In this document: piece by piece, positions 15,001-29,800 of the stretch
Position numbering within the stretch: the stretch's first letter is position 1
Layout: each line of letters starts with the position of its first letter
NCBI GenBank assembly: GCA_027924585.1
Contig: BSBM01000917.1
Coordinates: 9,787,501-9,851,500, forward strand
Direction of reading: 5' to 3'
Source of the DNA: Larix kaempferi
Lineage: Eukaryota; Streptophyta; Pinopsida; Pinales; Pinaceae
Length of the DNA: 64,000 nucleotides
The notes under the pieces: generated by a model
The model's input: only the letters and a program-made list of their open reading frames with translations
The model's database searches: none
Told to the model about the DNA's origin: nothing
Made by a program: the position numbers and the translations under genes

Positions 15001-18000
15001 AAGCTGTGATTTTAAAAAACGGGGGAAGTAAGCTTTTCTTATTTCCAAACGCATGCATAAACTATAGAAAGTCGTTATGACGTAGAATGTGCATACTTTG
15101 TTGATTGCATTTATGAAATAAAACAAATTTTCTAGAAACTCGTGTTTTTTAAGAAATCATGTAAACCTTCTAGAAGCTGTGATTTTAAAAAACGGGGAAG
15201 TAAGCTTTTCTTATTTCTGGACGCATGCGCAAACTATAGAAAGTCGTTATGACGTAGAATGTGCATACTTTGTAGATTCCATTTATGAAATAAAACACAT
15301 TTTCTAAAAACTCGTGTTTTTTACGAAATCATGTAAACCTTCTAGAAGCTGTGATTTTAAAAAACGGTGGAAGTACGCTTTTCTTATTTCCGGACGCATT
15401 CGCAAACTATAGAATTTCGTTATGACGTAGAATGTGCATACTTTGTAGATTCCATTTATGAAATAAAACACATTTTCTAAAAACTCATGTTTTTTACGAA
15501 ATCATGTAAACCTTCTAGAAGCTGTGATTTTAAAAAATGATGGAAGTAAGTTTTTCTTATTTCCGGACGCATGCGCAAACTATAGAAATTCGTTATGACG
15601 TAGAATGTGCATACTTTGTAGATTCCATTTATGAAATAAAACACATTTTCTAAAAACTCGTGTTTTTTACGAAATCATGTAAACCTTCTAGAAGCTGGGA
15701 TTTTAAAAAACGGTGGAAGTAAGGTTTTCTTATTTCCGGACGCATGCGCAAAGTATAGAATGTCCTTATGACGTAGAATGTGCATAATTTGTTGATTCTA
15801 TTTATGAAATAAAACACATTTTCTAAAAACTCGTGTTTTTTACGTTATCATGTAAACCTTCTAGATGCTGTGATTTTAAAAAACGGGAGAAGTAAGCTTT
15901 TCATATTTCTAGACGCATGCGCAAAGTATAGAAAGTCCTTATGACGTAGAATGTGCATACTTTGTTGATTCCATTTATGAAATAAAACACATTTTCTAAA
16001 AACTCATGTTTTTTAAGTAATCATGTAAACCTTCTAGAAGCTGTGATTTTAAAAAACGGGGGAAGTAAGCTTTTCTTATTTCCGGACGTATGCGCAAACT
16101 ATAGAAAGTCGTTATGACGTAGAATGTTCATACTTTGTAGATTCTATTTATAAAATAAAACGCATTTTCTAAAAACTCGTGTTTTTTACGAAATCATGTA
16201 AACCTTCTAGAAGCTGTGATTTTAAAAAACGGTGGAAGTAAGCTTTTCTTATTTCCGGACGCATGCGCAAACTATAGAAGGTCATTATGACGTAGAATGT
16301 GCATACTTTGTTGATTCCATTTATGAAATAAAACACATTTTCTAAAAACCCGTGTTTTTTACGAAATCATGTAAACGTTCGAGAAGCTGTGATTTTAAAA
16401 AACGGTGGAAGTAAGCTTTTCTTATTTCCGGACGCATGCGCAAACTATAGAAAGTCGTTATGACGTAGAATGTGCATACTTTGTATATTCCATTTATGAA
16501 ATAAAACACATTTTCTAAAAACTCGTGTTTTTTACGAAATCATGTAAACCTTCGAGAAGCTGTGATTTTAAAAAACGGTGGAAGTAAGCTTTTCTTATTT
16601 CCGGACGCATGCGCAAACTATAGAAAGTCGTTATGACGTAGAATGTGCATACTTTGTATATTCCATTTATGAAATATAACACATTTTCTAAAAACTCGTG
16701 TTTTTTACGAAATAATGTAAACCTTCTAGAAGCTGTGATTTTAAAAAACGGGGGAAGTAAGCTTTTCTTATTTCCGGACGCATGCGCAAACTATAGAAAG
16801 TCGTTACGATGTAGAATGTGCATACTTTTTTGATTCGATTTATGAAATAAAACAAATTTTCTAAAAACTCGTGTTTTTTAAGAAATCATGTAAACCTTCA
16901 AGAAGCTGTGATTTTAAAAAACGGGGGAAGTAAGTTTTTCTTATTTCCGGACGCATGCGGAAACTATAGAAAGTCGTTATGACGTAGAATGTGCATACTT
17001 TGTTGATTCCATTTATGAAATAAAACACATTTTCTAAAAACTCGTGTTTTTTACGAAATCATGTAAACCTTCTAGAAGCTGTGATTTTAAAAAATGGTGG
17101 AAGTAAGCTTTTCTTATATCCGGACGCATGCGCAAACTATAGAAATTCATTATGAAATAAAATGTGCATACTTTGTAGATTCCATTTATGAAATAAAACA
17201 CATTTTCTAAAAACTCATGTTTTTTACGAAATCATGTAAACCTTCTAGAAGCTGTGATTTTAAAAAACGGTGGAAGTAAGCTTTTCTTATTTCCGGACAC
17301 ATGCGCAAACTATAGAATGTCGTTATGACGTAGAATGTGCATACTTTTTATATTCCATTTATGAAATAAAACACATATTCTAAAAACTCGTGTTTTTTAC
17401 GAAATCATGTAAACCTTCTAGAAGCTGTGATTTTCAAAAATGGTTGATTAAGCTTTTCTTATTTCCGGACGCATGCGCAAACTATATAAAGTCCTTATGA
17501 CGTAGAATGTGCATACTTTGTTGATTCCATTTATGAAATAAAACACATTTTCCAAAGACTCGTGTTTTTTAAGAAATCATGTAAACCTTCTAGAAGCTGT
17601 GATTTTAAAAAACGTTGGAAGTAAGCTTTTCTTATTTCCGGACGAATGCGCAAACTATAGAAATTCGTTATGATGTAGAATGTGCATACTTTGTTGATTC
17701 CATTTATGAAATAAAACACATTTTCTAAAAACTCGTGTTTTTTACAAAATCATGTAAACCTTCTAGAAGCTGTGATTTTAAAAAACGGTGGAAGTAAGCT
17801 TTTCTTATTTCCGGACGAATGCGCAAACTATAGAAATTCATTATGAAATAGAATGTGCATACTTTGTAGATTTGATTTAAGAAATAAAACACATTTTCTA
17901 AAAACTCATGTTTTTTAAGAAATCATGTAAACCTTCTAGAAGCTGTGATTTTAAAAAACGGGGGAAGTAAACTTTTCTTATTTGCAAACGCATGCGCAAA

Positions 18001-19251
18001 CTATAGAAAGTCATTATGACGTAGAATGTGCATACTTTGTTGATTCCATTTATGAAAGAAAACACATTTTCTAAAAACTCGTGTTATTTAAGAAATCATG
18101 TAAACCTTCTAGAAGCTGTGATTTTAAAAAACAGGGGAAGTAAGCTTTTCTTATTTCCGGACGCATGCGCAAACTATGGAAAGTCGTTATGACGTAGAAT
18201 GTGCATACTTTGTAGATTCCATTGATGAAATAAAACACATTTTCTAAAAACTCGTGTTTTTTAAGAAATCATGTAAACCTTCTAGAAGCTGTGATTTTAA
18301 AAAACGGGGGAAGTAAGCTTTTCTTATTTCCGGACGCATGCGCAAACTATAGAAAGTCGTTATGACGTAGAATGTGCATACTTTGTAGATTCCATTTATG
18401 AAATAAAACACATTTTCTAAAAACTCATGTTTTTTACGAAATCATGTAAACCTTCTAGAAGCTGTGATTTTAAAAAACGGTGGAAATAAGCTTTTCTTAT
18501 TTCCGGACACATGCGCAAACTATAGAAAGTCGTTATGACGTAGAATGTGCATACTTTGTAGATTCCATTTATGAAATAAAACACATTTTCTAAAAACTCG
18601 TGTTTTTTACGAAATCATGTAAACCTTTTAACAGCTGTAATTTTAAAAAACGGTGGAAGTAAGCTTTTCTTCTTTCCGGACGCATGCATAAACTATAGAA
18701 AGTTGTTATGACGTAGAATGTGCATACTTTGTTGATTCCATTTATGAAATAAAACACATTTTCTAAAAACTCGTGTTTTTTAAGAAATCATATAAACCTT
18801 CTAGAAGCTGTGATTTTAAAAAACGGGGGAAGTAAGCTTTTCTTATTTCCAAACGCATGCATAAACTTTAGAAAGTCGTTATGACGTAGAATGTGCATAC
18901 TTTGTTGATTCCATTTATGAAATAAAACACATTTTCTAAAAACTCGTGTTTTTTACGAAATCATGTAAACCTTCTAGAAGCTGTGATTTTAAAAAACGGT
19001 TGATTAAGCTTTTCTTATTTCCGGACGCATGCGCAAACTGTATAAAGTCATTATGACGTAGAATGTGCATACTTTGTAGATTCCATTTATGAAATAAAAC
19101 ACATTTTCTAAAAACTCTTTTTTTTTACGAAATCATGTAAACCTTTTAGAAGCTGGGATTTTAAAAAATGGTGGAAGTAAGCTTTTCTTATTTCCGGACG
19201 CATGCGCAAACTATATAAAGTCCTTATGACATAGAATGTGCATACTTTGTT
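5942..19251 (+). repeat. 13,310-bp super-repeat (77-mer), copy 1
   Basis: The offset of 13,310 bp (77 x 173 minus 11) holds from about 5,942 onward. The variant CGGATGTATGCGC at 6,061 recurs at 19,371. The GTGTATTTAAG monomer recurs, as does the odd CTTATTAGCGG monomer near 7,955 and 21,265. Similar blocks at about 9,180-11,400 and 15,650-17,900 inside this unit show that it was itself built by earlier duplication. Upstream of 5,942 the two copies part company (GTCGTTATGACGTAG against GTCCTTATGACATAG). Confidence 0.9.
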
Positions 19252-22200
19252 GATTCCATTTATGAAATAAAACACATTTTCTAAAAACTCATGTTTTTTA
19301 CGAAATCATGTAAACCTTCTAGAAGCTGGGATTTTAAAAAATGGTGGAAGTAGGCTTTTCTTATTTCCGGATGTATGCGCAAAGTATAGAAAGTCCTTAT
19401 GACGTAGAATGTGCATACTTTGTTGATTCCATTTATGAAATAAAACACATTTTCTAAAAACTCGTGTTTTTTCCGAAATCATGTAAACCTTCTAGAAGCT
19501 GTGATTTTAAAAAATGGGGGAAGTAAGCTTTTCTTATTTCTGGACGCATGCGCAAACTATAGAAAGTCGTTATGACGTAGAATGTGCATACTTTGTAGAT
19601 TCCATTTATGAAATAAAACACATTTTCTAAAAACTCGTGTTTTTTCCGAAATCATGCAAACCTTCTAGAAGCTGTGATTTTAAAAAACTGGGGAAGTAAG
19701 CGTTTCTTATTTTCGGATGTATGCGCAAAGTATAGAAAGTCCTTATGACGTAGAATGTGCATACTTTGTAGATTCCATTTATGAAATAAAACACAGTTTC
19801 TAAAAACTCGTGTTTTTTAAGAAATCATGTAAACATTCTAGAAGCTGTGATTTTAGAAAATGATGGAAGTAAGCTTTTCTTATTTACGGACGCATGCGCA
19901 AACTATAGAAATTCGTTATGACGTAGAATGTGCATACTTTGTAGATTCCATTTATGAAATAAAACACATTTTCTAAAAACTCGTGTTTTTTACGAAATCA
20001 TGTAAACCTTCTAGAAGCTGGGATTTTAAAAAACGGTGGAAGTAAGGTTTTCTTATTTCCGGACGCATGCGCAAAGTATAGAAAGTCCTTATGACGTAGA
20101 ATGTGCATACTTTGTTGATTCCATTTATGAAATAAAACACATTTTCTAAAAACTCGTGTATTTAAGAAATCATGTAAACCTTCTAGAAGCTGTGATTTTA
20201 AAAAACGGGGGAAGTAAGCTTTTCTTATTTCCAAACGCATGCGCAAACTATAGAAAGTCGTTATGATGTAGAATGTAAATACTTTGTTGATTCCATTTAT
20301 GAAATAAAACACATTTTCTAAAAACTCGTGTTTTTTAGGAAATCATGTATACCTTCTAGAAGTTGTGATTTTAAAAAACGGGAGAAGTAAACTTTTGTTA
20401 TTTCCAAATGCATGCACAAAGTATAGAAAGTCGTTATGACGTAGAATGTGCATACTTTGTTGATTACATTTATTAAATAAAACACATTTTCTAAAAACTC
20501 ATGTTTTTTACGAAATCATGTAAACCTTCTAGAAGCTGTGATTTTAAAAAATGGTGGAAGTAAGCTTTTCTTATTTCCGGACGTATGCGCAAACTATAGA
20601 AAGTCGTTATGACGTAGAATGTGCAGACTTTGTAGATTCTATTTATGAAATAAAACACATTTTCTAAAAACTCGTGTTTTTTACGAAATCATGTAAACCT
20701 TCTAGAAGCTGTGATTTTAAAAAACGGAGGAAGTAAGCTTTTCTTATTTCCGGACGCATGCGCAAACTATAGAAGGTCGTTATGACGTAGAATGTGCATA
20801 CTTTGTTGATTCCATTTATGAAATAAAACACATTTTCTAAAAACCCGTGTTTTTTACGAAATCATGTAAACCTTCGAGAAGCTGTGATTTTAAAAAACGG
20901 TGGAAGTAAGCTTTTCTTATTTCCGGACGCATGCGCAAACTATAGAAAGTCGTTATGACGTAGAATGTGCATACTTTGTAGATTCCATTTATGAAATATA
21001 ACACATTTTCTAAAAACTCGTGTTTTTACGAAATAATGTAAACCTTCTAGAAGCTGTGATTTTAAAAAACGGGAGAAGTAAGCTTTTCTTATTTCCGGAC
21101 GCATGCGCAAACTATAGAAAGTCGTTACGATGTGGAATGTGCATACTTTTTTGATTCCATTTATGAAATAAAACAAAATTTCTAAAAACTCGTGTTTTTT
21201 AAGAAATCATGTAAATCTTCTAGAAGATGTGATTTTAAAAAACGGGGGAAGTAAGTTTTTCTTATTAGCGGACGCATGCATAAACTATAGAAAGTCGTTA
21301 TGACGTAGAATGTGCATACTTTGTTGATTCCATTTATGAAATAAAACACATTTTCTAAAAACTCGTGTTTTTTACGAAATCATGTAAACCTTCTAGAAGC
21401 TGTGATTTTAAAAAACAGTGGAAGTAAGCTTTTCTTATTTCCGGATGAATGCGCAAACTATAGAAAGTCGTTATGACGTAGAATGTGCATACTTTGTTGA
21501 TTCCATTTATGAAATAAAATACATTTTCTAAAAACTCGTGTTTTTTACGAAATCATGTAAACCTTCTAGAAGCTGTGATTTTAAAAAACGGTGGAAGTAA
21601 GCTTTTCTTATATCCGGACGCATGCACAAACTATAGAAATTCATTATGAAATAGAATGTGCATACTTTGTAGATTCCATTTATGAAATAAAACACATTTT
21701 CTAAAAACTCCTGTTTTTTACGAAATCATGTAAACCTTCTAGAAGCTGTGATTTTAAAAAACGGTGGAAGTAAGCTTTTCTTATTTCCGGACGCATGCCC
21801 AAACTATAGAATGTCATTATGACGTAGAATGTGCATACTTTTTAGATTCCGTTTATGAAATAAAACACATATTCTAAAAACTCGTGTTTTTTACGAAATC
21901 ATGTAAACCTTCTAGAAGCTGTGATTTTAAAAAACGGTTGATTAAGCTTTTCTTATTTCCGGACGCATGCGCAAACTGTATAAAGTCGTTATGACGTAGT
22001 ATGTACATACTTTGTAGATTCCATTTATGAAATAAAACACATTTTCTAAAAACTCTTTTTTTTTACGAAATCATGTAAACCTTTTAGAAGCTGGGATTTT
22101 AAAAAATGGTGGAAGTAAGCTTTTCTTATTTCCGGATGCATGCGCAAAGTATAGAAAGTCCTTATGACGTAGAATGTGCATACTTTGTTGATTCTATTTA

Positions 22201-25200
22201 TGAAATAAAACACATTTTCTAAAAACTCGTGTTTTTTATGAAATCATGTAAACCTTCTAGATGCTGTGATTTTAAAAAACGGGAGAAGTAAGCTTTTCTT
22301 ATTTCCGGACGGATGCGCAAACTATAGAAAGTCGTTATGACGTAGAATGTGCATACTTTGTAGATTCCATTTATGAAATAAGACACATTTTCTAAAAACT
22401 CGTGTTTTTTACGAAATCATGTAAACCTTCTAGAAGCTGTGATTTTAAAAAACGGTGGAAGTAAGCTTTTCTTATTTCCGGACGCATGCGCAAAGTATAG
22501 AATGTCCTTATGACGTAGAATGTGCATACTTTGTTGATTCTATTTATGAAATAAAACACATTTTCTAAAAACTCGTGTTTTTTACGTTATCATGTAAACC
22601 TTCTAGATGCTGTGATTTTAAAAAATGGGAGAAGTAAGCTTTTCATATTTCTGGACGCATGCGCAAAGTATAGAAAGTCCTTATGACGTAGAATGTGCAT
22701 ACTTTGTTGATTCCATTTATGAAATAAAACACATTTTCTAAAAACTCATGTTTTTTAAGTAATCATGTAAACCTTCTAGAAGCTGTGATTTTAAAAAACG
22801 GGGGAAGTAAGCTTTTCTTATTTCCGGACGTATGCGCAAACTATAGAAAGTCGTTATGACGTAGAATGTTCATACTTTGTAGATTCTATTTATAAAATAA
22901 AACGCATTTTCTAAAAACTCGTGTTTTTTACGAAATCATGTAAACCTTCTAGAAGCTGTGATTTTAAAAAACGGTGGAAGTAAGCTTTTCTTATTTCCGG
23001 ACGCATGCGCAAACTATAGAAGGTCGTTATGACGTAGAATGTGCATACTTTGTTGATTCCATTTATGAAATAAAACACATTTTCTAAAAACCCGTGTTTT
23101 TTACGAAATCATGTAAACGTTCGAGAAGCTGTGATTTTAAAAAACGGTGGAAGTAAGCTTTTCTTATTTCCGGACGCATGCGCAAACTATAGAAAGTCGT
23201 TATGACGTAGAATGTGCATACTTTGTATATTCCATTTATGAAATAAAACACATTTTCTAAAAACTCGTGTTTTTTACGAAATCATGTAAACCTTCGAGAA
23301 GCTGTGATTTTAAAAAACGGTGGAAGTAAGCTTTTCTTATTTCCGGACGCATGCGCAAACTATAGAAAGTCGTTATGATGTAGAATGTGCATACTTTGTA
23401 TATTCCATTTATGAAATATAACACATTTTCTAAAAACTCGTGTTTTTTACGAAATAATGTAAACCTTCTAGAAGCTGTGATTTTAAAAAACGGGGGAAGT
23501 AAGCTTTTCTTATTTCCGTACGCATGCGCAAACTATAGAAAGTCGTTACGATGTAGAATGTGCATACTTTTTTGATTCGATTTATGAAATAAAACAAATT
23601 TTCTAAAAACTCGTGTTTTTTAAGAAATCATGTAAACCTTCTAGAAGCTGTGATTTTAAAAAACGGGGGAAGTAAGTTTTTCTTATTTCCGGACGCATGC
23701 GGAAACTATAGAAAGTCGTTATGACGTAGAATGTGCATACTTTGTTGATTCCATTTATGAAATAAAACACATTTTCTAAAAACTCGTGTTTTTTACGAAA
23801 TCATGTAAACCTTCTAGAAGCTGTGATTTTAAAAAACGGTGGAAGTAAGCTTTTCTTATATCCGGACGCATGCGCAAAATATAGAAATTCATTATGAAAT
23901 AAAATGTGCATACTTTGTAGATTCCATTTATGAAATAAATACATTTTCTAAAAACTCATGTTTTTTACGAAATCATGTAAACCTTCTAGAAGCTGTGATT
24001 TTAAAAAACGGTGGAAGTAAGCTTTTCTTATTTCCGGACACATGCGCAAACTATAGAATGTCGTTATGACGTAGAATGTGCATACTTTTTATATTCCATT
24101 TATGAAATAAAACACATATTCTAAAAACTCGTGTTTTTTACGAAATCATGTAAACCTTCTAGAAGCTGTGATTTTCAAAAATGGTTGATTAACCTTTTCT
24201 TATTTCCGGACGCATGCACAAACTATATAAAGTCCTTATGACGTAGAATGTGCATACTTTGTTGATTCCATTTATGAAATAAAACACATTTTCCAAAGAC
24301 TCGTGTTTTTTAAGAAATCATGTAAACCTTCTAGAAGCTGTGATTTTAAAAAACGTTGGAAGTAAGCTTTTCTTATTTCCGGACGAATGCGCAAACTATA
24401 GAAATTCGTTATGATGTAGAATGTGCATACTTTGTTGATTCCATTTATGAAATAAAACACATTTTCTAAAAACTCGTGTTTTTTACAAAATGATGTAAAC
24501 CTTCTAGAAGCTGTGATTTTAAAAAACGGTGGAAGTAAGCTTTTCTTATTTCCGGACGAATGCGCAAACTATAGAAATTCATTATGAAATAGAATGTGCA
24601 TACTTTGTAGATTTCATTTAAGAAATAAAACACATTTTCTAAAAACTCATGTTTTTTACGAAATCATGTAAACCTTCTAGAAGCTGTGATTTTAAAAAAC
24701 GGTGGAAGTAAGCTTTTCTTATTTCCGGACGCATGAGCAAACTATAGAAAGTCGTTATGCCATAGAATGTGCATACTTTGTAGCTTCCATTTATGAAATA
24801 AAACACATTTTCTAAAAACTTGTGTTTTTTACGAAATCATGTAAACCTTCTAGAAGCTGTGATTTTAAAAAACGGTGGAAGTAAGCTTTTCTTATTTCCA
24901 GACGTATGCGCAAACTATAGAAAGTCATTATGACGTAGAATGTGCATACTTTGTAGATTCCATTTATGAAATAAAACACATTTTCTAAAAACTCTTTTTT
25001 TTTACGAAATCATGTAAACCTTCTAGAAGCTGTGATTTTAAAAAACGGTGGAAGTAAGCTTTTCTTATTTCCGGATGCATGCGGAAACTATAGAAATTCG
25101 TTATGACGTAGAATGTGCATACTTTGTTGATTCCATTTATGAAATAAAACACATTTTCTAAAAACTCGTGTTTTTTAATAAATCATGTAAACCTTCTAGA

Positions 25201-28200
25201 AGCTGTGATTTTAAAAAATGGGGGAAGTAAGCGTTTCTTATTTCTGGAAGCATGCGCAAACTATAGAAAGTCGTTATGACGTAGAATGTGCATACTTTGT
25301 AGATTCCATTTATGAAATAAAACACATTTTCTAAAAACTCATGTTTTTTAGGAAATCATGTAAACCTTCTAGAAGCTGTGATTTTAAAAAACGGTGGAAG
25401 TAAGCTTTTCTTATTTCCGGACGAATGCGCAAACTATAGAAAGTCGTTATGATGTACAATGTGCATACTTTGTTGATTCCATTTATGAAATAAAACACAT
25501 TTTCTAAAAACTTGTGTTTTTTAAGAAATCATGTAAACCTTCTAGAAGCTGATTTTAAAAAACGGGGGAAGTAAACTTTTCTTATTTGCAAACGCATGCG
25601 CAAACTATAGAAAGTCATTATGACGTAGAATGTGCATACTTTGTTGATTCCATTTATGAAAGAAAACACATTTTCTAAAAACTCGTGTTATTTAAGAAAT
25701 CATGTAAACCTTCTAGAAGCTGTGATTTTAAAAAACAGGGGAAGTAAGCTTTTCTTATTTCCGGACGCATGCGCAAACTATGGAAAGTCGTTATGACGTA
25801 GAATGTGCATACTTTGTATATTCCATTGATGAAATAAAACACATTTTCTAAAAACTCGTGTTTTTTAAGAAATCATGTAAACCTTCTAGAAGCTGTGATT
25901 TTAAAAAACGGTGGAAGTAAGCTTTTCTTATTTCCGGACGAATGCGCAAACTATAGAAAGTCGTTATGACGTAGAATGTGCATACTTTGTAGATTCCATT
26001 TATGAAATAAAACACATTTTCTAAAAACTCGTGTTTTTTACGAAATCATGTAAACCTTCTAGAAGCTGTGATTTTAAAAAACGGGGGAAGTAAGCTTTTC
26101 TTATTTCCGGACGCATGCCCAAACTATAGAAAGTCGTTATGACGTAGAATGTGCATACTTTGTATATTCCATTTATGAAATAAAACACATTTTCTAAAAA
26201 CTCGTGTTTTTTACGAAATCATGTAAACCTTCTAGAAGCTGTGATTTTAAAAAACGGGGGAAGTAAGCTTTTCTTATTTCCGGACGCATGCGCAAACTAT
26301 AGAAAGTCGTTATGACGTAGAATGTGCATACTTTGTAGATTCCATTTATGAAATAAATCACATTTTCTAAAAACTCGTGTTTTTTACGAAATCATGTAAA
26401 CCTTCTAGAAGCAGTGATTTTAAAAAACGGTGGAAGTAAGCTTTTCTTATTTCCGAACGAATGCGCAAACTATAGAAAGTCGTTATGATGTACAATGTGC
26501 ATACTTTGTTGATTCCATTTATGAAATAAAACACATTTTCTAAAAACTCGTGTTTTTTAAGAAATCATGTAAACCTTCTAGAAGCTGTGATTTTAAAAAA
26601 CGGGGGAAGTAAGCTTTTCTTATTTCCAAACGCATGCGCAAACTATAGAAAGTCGTTATGACGTAGAATGTGCATACTTTGTTGATTCCATTTATGAAAG
26701 AAAACACATTTTCTAAAAACTCGTGTTTTTTAAGAAATCATGTAAACCTTCTAGAAGCTGTGATTTTAAAAAACTGGGGAAGTACGCTTTTCTTAGTTCC
26801 GGACGCATGCGCAAACTATAGAAATTCGTTATGACGTAGAATGTGCATAATTTGTGGATTCCAATTATGAAATAAAACACATTTTCTAAAAACTCATGTT
26901 TTTTACGAAATCATTTAAACCTTCTAGAAGCTCTGATTTTAAAAAACGGTGGAAGTAAGCTTTTCTTGTTTCCGGACGCATGCGTAAACTATAGAATTTC
27001 GTTATGACGTAGAATGTGCATACTTTGTATATTCCATTTATGAAATAAAACACATTTTCTAAAAACTCGTGTTTTTTACGAAAACATGTAAACCTTCTAG
27101 AAGCTGTGATTTTAAAAAACGGGGGAAGTAAGTTTTTCTTATTTCCGGACGCATGCGCAACCTATAGAAAGTTGTTATGACGTAGAATGTGCATACTTTG
27201 TAGATTCCATTTATGAAATAAAACACATTTTCTAAAAACTCGTGTTTTTTATGAAATCATGTAAACCTTCTATAAGCTGTGATTTTAAAAAATGGGGGAA
27301 GTAAGCTTTTCTTATTTCCAAACGCATGCATAAACTATAGAAAGTCATTATGACGTAGAATGTGCATACTTTGTTGATTGCATTTATGAAATAAAACACA
27401 TTTTCTAAAAACTCATGTTTTTTAAGAAATCATGTAAACCTTCTAGAAGCTGTGATTTTAAAAAACGGGGAAGCAAGCTTTTCTTATTTCTGGACGCATG
27501 CGCAAACTATAGAAAGTCGTTATGACGTAGAATGTGCATACTTTGTAGATTCCATTTATGAAATAAAACACATTTTCTAAAAACTCGTGTTTTTTACGAA
27601 ATCATGTAAACCTTCTAGAAGCTGTGATTTTAAAAAACGGGGGAAGTAAGTTTTTCTTATTTCCGGACGCATGCGCAACCTATAGTAAGTTGTTATGACG
27701 TAGAATGTGCATACTTTGTAGATTCCATTTATGAAATAAAACACATTTTCTAAAAACTCGTGTTTTTTATGAAATCATGTAAACCTTCTAGAAGCTGTGA
27801 TTTTAAAAAACGGTGAAAGTAAGCTTTTCTTATTTCCGGACGAATGCGCAAACTATAGAAAGTCGTTATGATGTAGAATTTGCATAATTTGTTGATTCCA
27901 TTTAAGAAATAAAACACATTTTCTAAAAACTCGTGTTTTTTTACGAAATCATGTAAACCTTCTAGAAGCTGTGATTTTAAAAAACGGTGGAAATAAGCTT
28001 TTCTTATTTCCGGACGCATGCGCAAACAATAGAAAGTCGTTATGACGTAGAATATGCATACTTTGTAGATTACATTTATGAAATAAAACACATTTTCTAA
28101 AAACTCGTGTTTTTTACGAAATCATGTAAACCTTTTAACAGATGTAATTTTAAAAAACGGTGGAAGTAAGCTTTTCTTCTTTCCGGACGCATGCATAAAC

Positions 28201-29800
28201 TATAGAAAGTTGTTATGACGTAGAATGTGCATACTTTGTTGATTCCATTTATGAAATAAAACACATTTTCTAAAAACTCGTGTTTCTTAAGAAATCATAT
28301 AAACCTTCTAGAAGCTGTGATTTTAAAAAACGGGGGAAGTAAGCTTTTCTTATTTCCAAACGCATGCATAAACTATAGAAAGTCGTTATGACGTAGAATG
28401 TGCATACTTTGTTGATTGCATTTATGAAATAAAACACATTTTCTAGAAACTCGTGTTTTTTAAGAAATCATGTAAACCTTCTAGAAGCTGTGATTTTAAA
28501 AAACGGTTGATTAAGCTTTTCTTATTTCCGGACGCATGCGCAAACTATAGAAAGTCATTATGACGTAGAATGTGCATACTTTGTAGATTCCATTTATGAA
28601 ATAAAACACATTTTCTAAAAACTCGTGTTTTTTACGAAATCATGTAAACCTTCTAGAAGCTGTGATTTTAAAAAACGGTGGAAGTAAGCTTTTCTTATTT
28701 CCGGACGCATTCGCAAACTATAGAATTTCGTTATGACGTAGAATGTGCATACTTTGTAGATTCCATTTATGAAATAAAACACATTTTCTAAAAACTCATG
28801 TTTTTTACGAAATCATGTAAACCTTCTAGAAGCTGTGATTTTAGAAAATGATGGAAGTAAGCTTTTCTTATTTCCGGACGCATGCGCAAACTATAGAAAT
28901 TCGTTATGACGTAGAATGTGCATACTTTGTAGATTCCATTTATGAAATAAAACACATTTTCTAAAAACTCGTGTTTTTTACGAAATCATGTAAACCTTCT
29001 AGAAGCTGGGATTTTAAACAACGGTGGAAGTAAGGTTTTCTTATTTCCGGACGCATGCGCAAAGTATAGAATGTCCTTATGACGTAGAATGTGCATACTT
29101 TGTTGATTCTATTTATGAAATAAAACACATTTTCTAAAAACTCGTGTTTTTTACGTTATCATGTAAACCTTCTAGATGCTGTGCTTTTAAAAAACGGGAG
29201 AAGTAAGCTTTTCATATTTCTGGACGCATGCTCAAAGTATAGAAAGTCCTTATGACGTAGAATGTGCATACTTTGTTGATTCCATTTATGAAATAAAACA
29301 CATTTTCTAAAAACTCATGTTTTTTAAGTAATCATGTAAACCTTCTAGAAGCTGTGATTTTAAAAAACGGGGGAAGTAAGCTTTTCTTATTTCCGGACGT
29401 ATGCGCAAACTATAGAAAGTCGTTATGACGTAGAATGTTCATACTTTGTAGATTCTATTTATAAAATAAAACGCATTTTCTAAAAACTCGTGTTTTTTAC
29501 GAAATCATGTAAACCTTCTAGAAGCTGTGATTTTAAAAAACGGTGGAAGTAAGCTTTTCTTATTTCCGGACGCATGCGCAAACTATAGAAGGTCGTTATG
29601 ACGTAGAATGTGCATACTTTGTTGATTCCATTTATGAAATAAAACACATTTTCTAAAAACCCATGTTTTTTACGAAATCATGTAAACGTTCGAGAAGCTG
29701 TGATTTTAAAAAACGGTGGAAGTAAGCTTTTCTTATTTCCGGACGCATGCGCAAACTATAGAAAGTCGTTATGACGTAGAATGTGCATACTTTGTTGATT
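19252..29800 (+). repeat. 13,310-bp super-repeat (77-mer), copy 2, about 79% complete
   Basis: This tracks copy 1 with only scattered single-base differences, for example C at 19,483 against G at 6,173 in AAATCATG/AAATGATG, and a T inserted in the run near 27,944. The match breaks briefly at about 28,500-28,565, where a different variant tract (GGTTGATTAAGC and GTCATTATG) has replaced the expected one without changing length. It then resumes with markers CATTCGCAAAC and ACGTTATC at 28,700-29,160. It ends near 29,800, where the expected GTATATTCC monomer is replaced by a GAAAGAAAA monomer. Confidence 0.88.
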
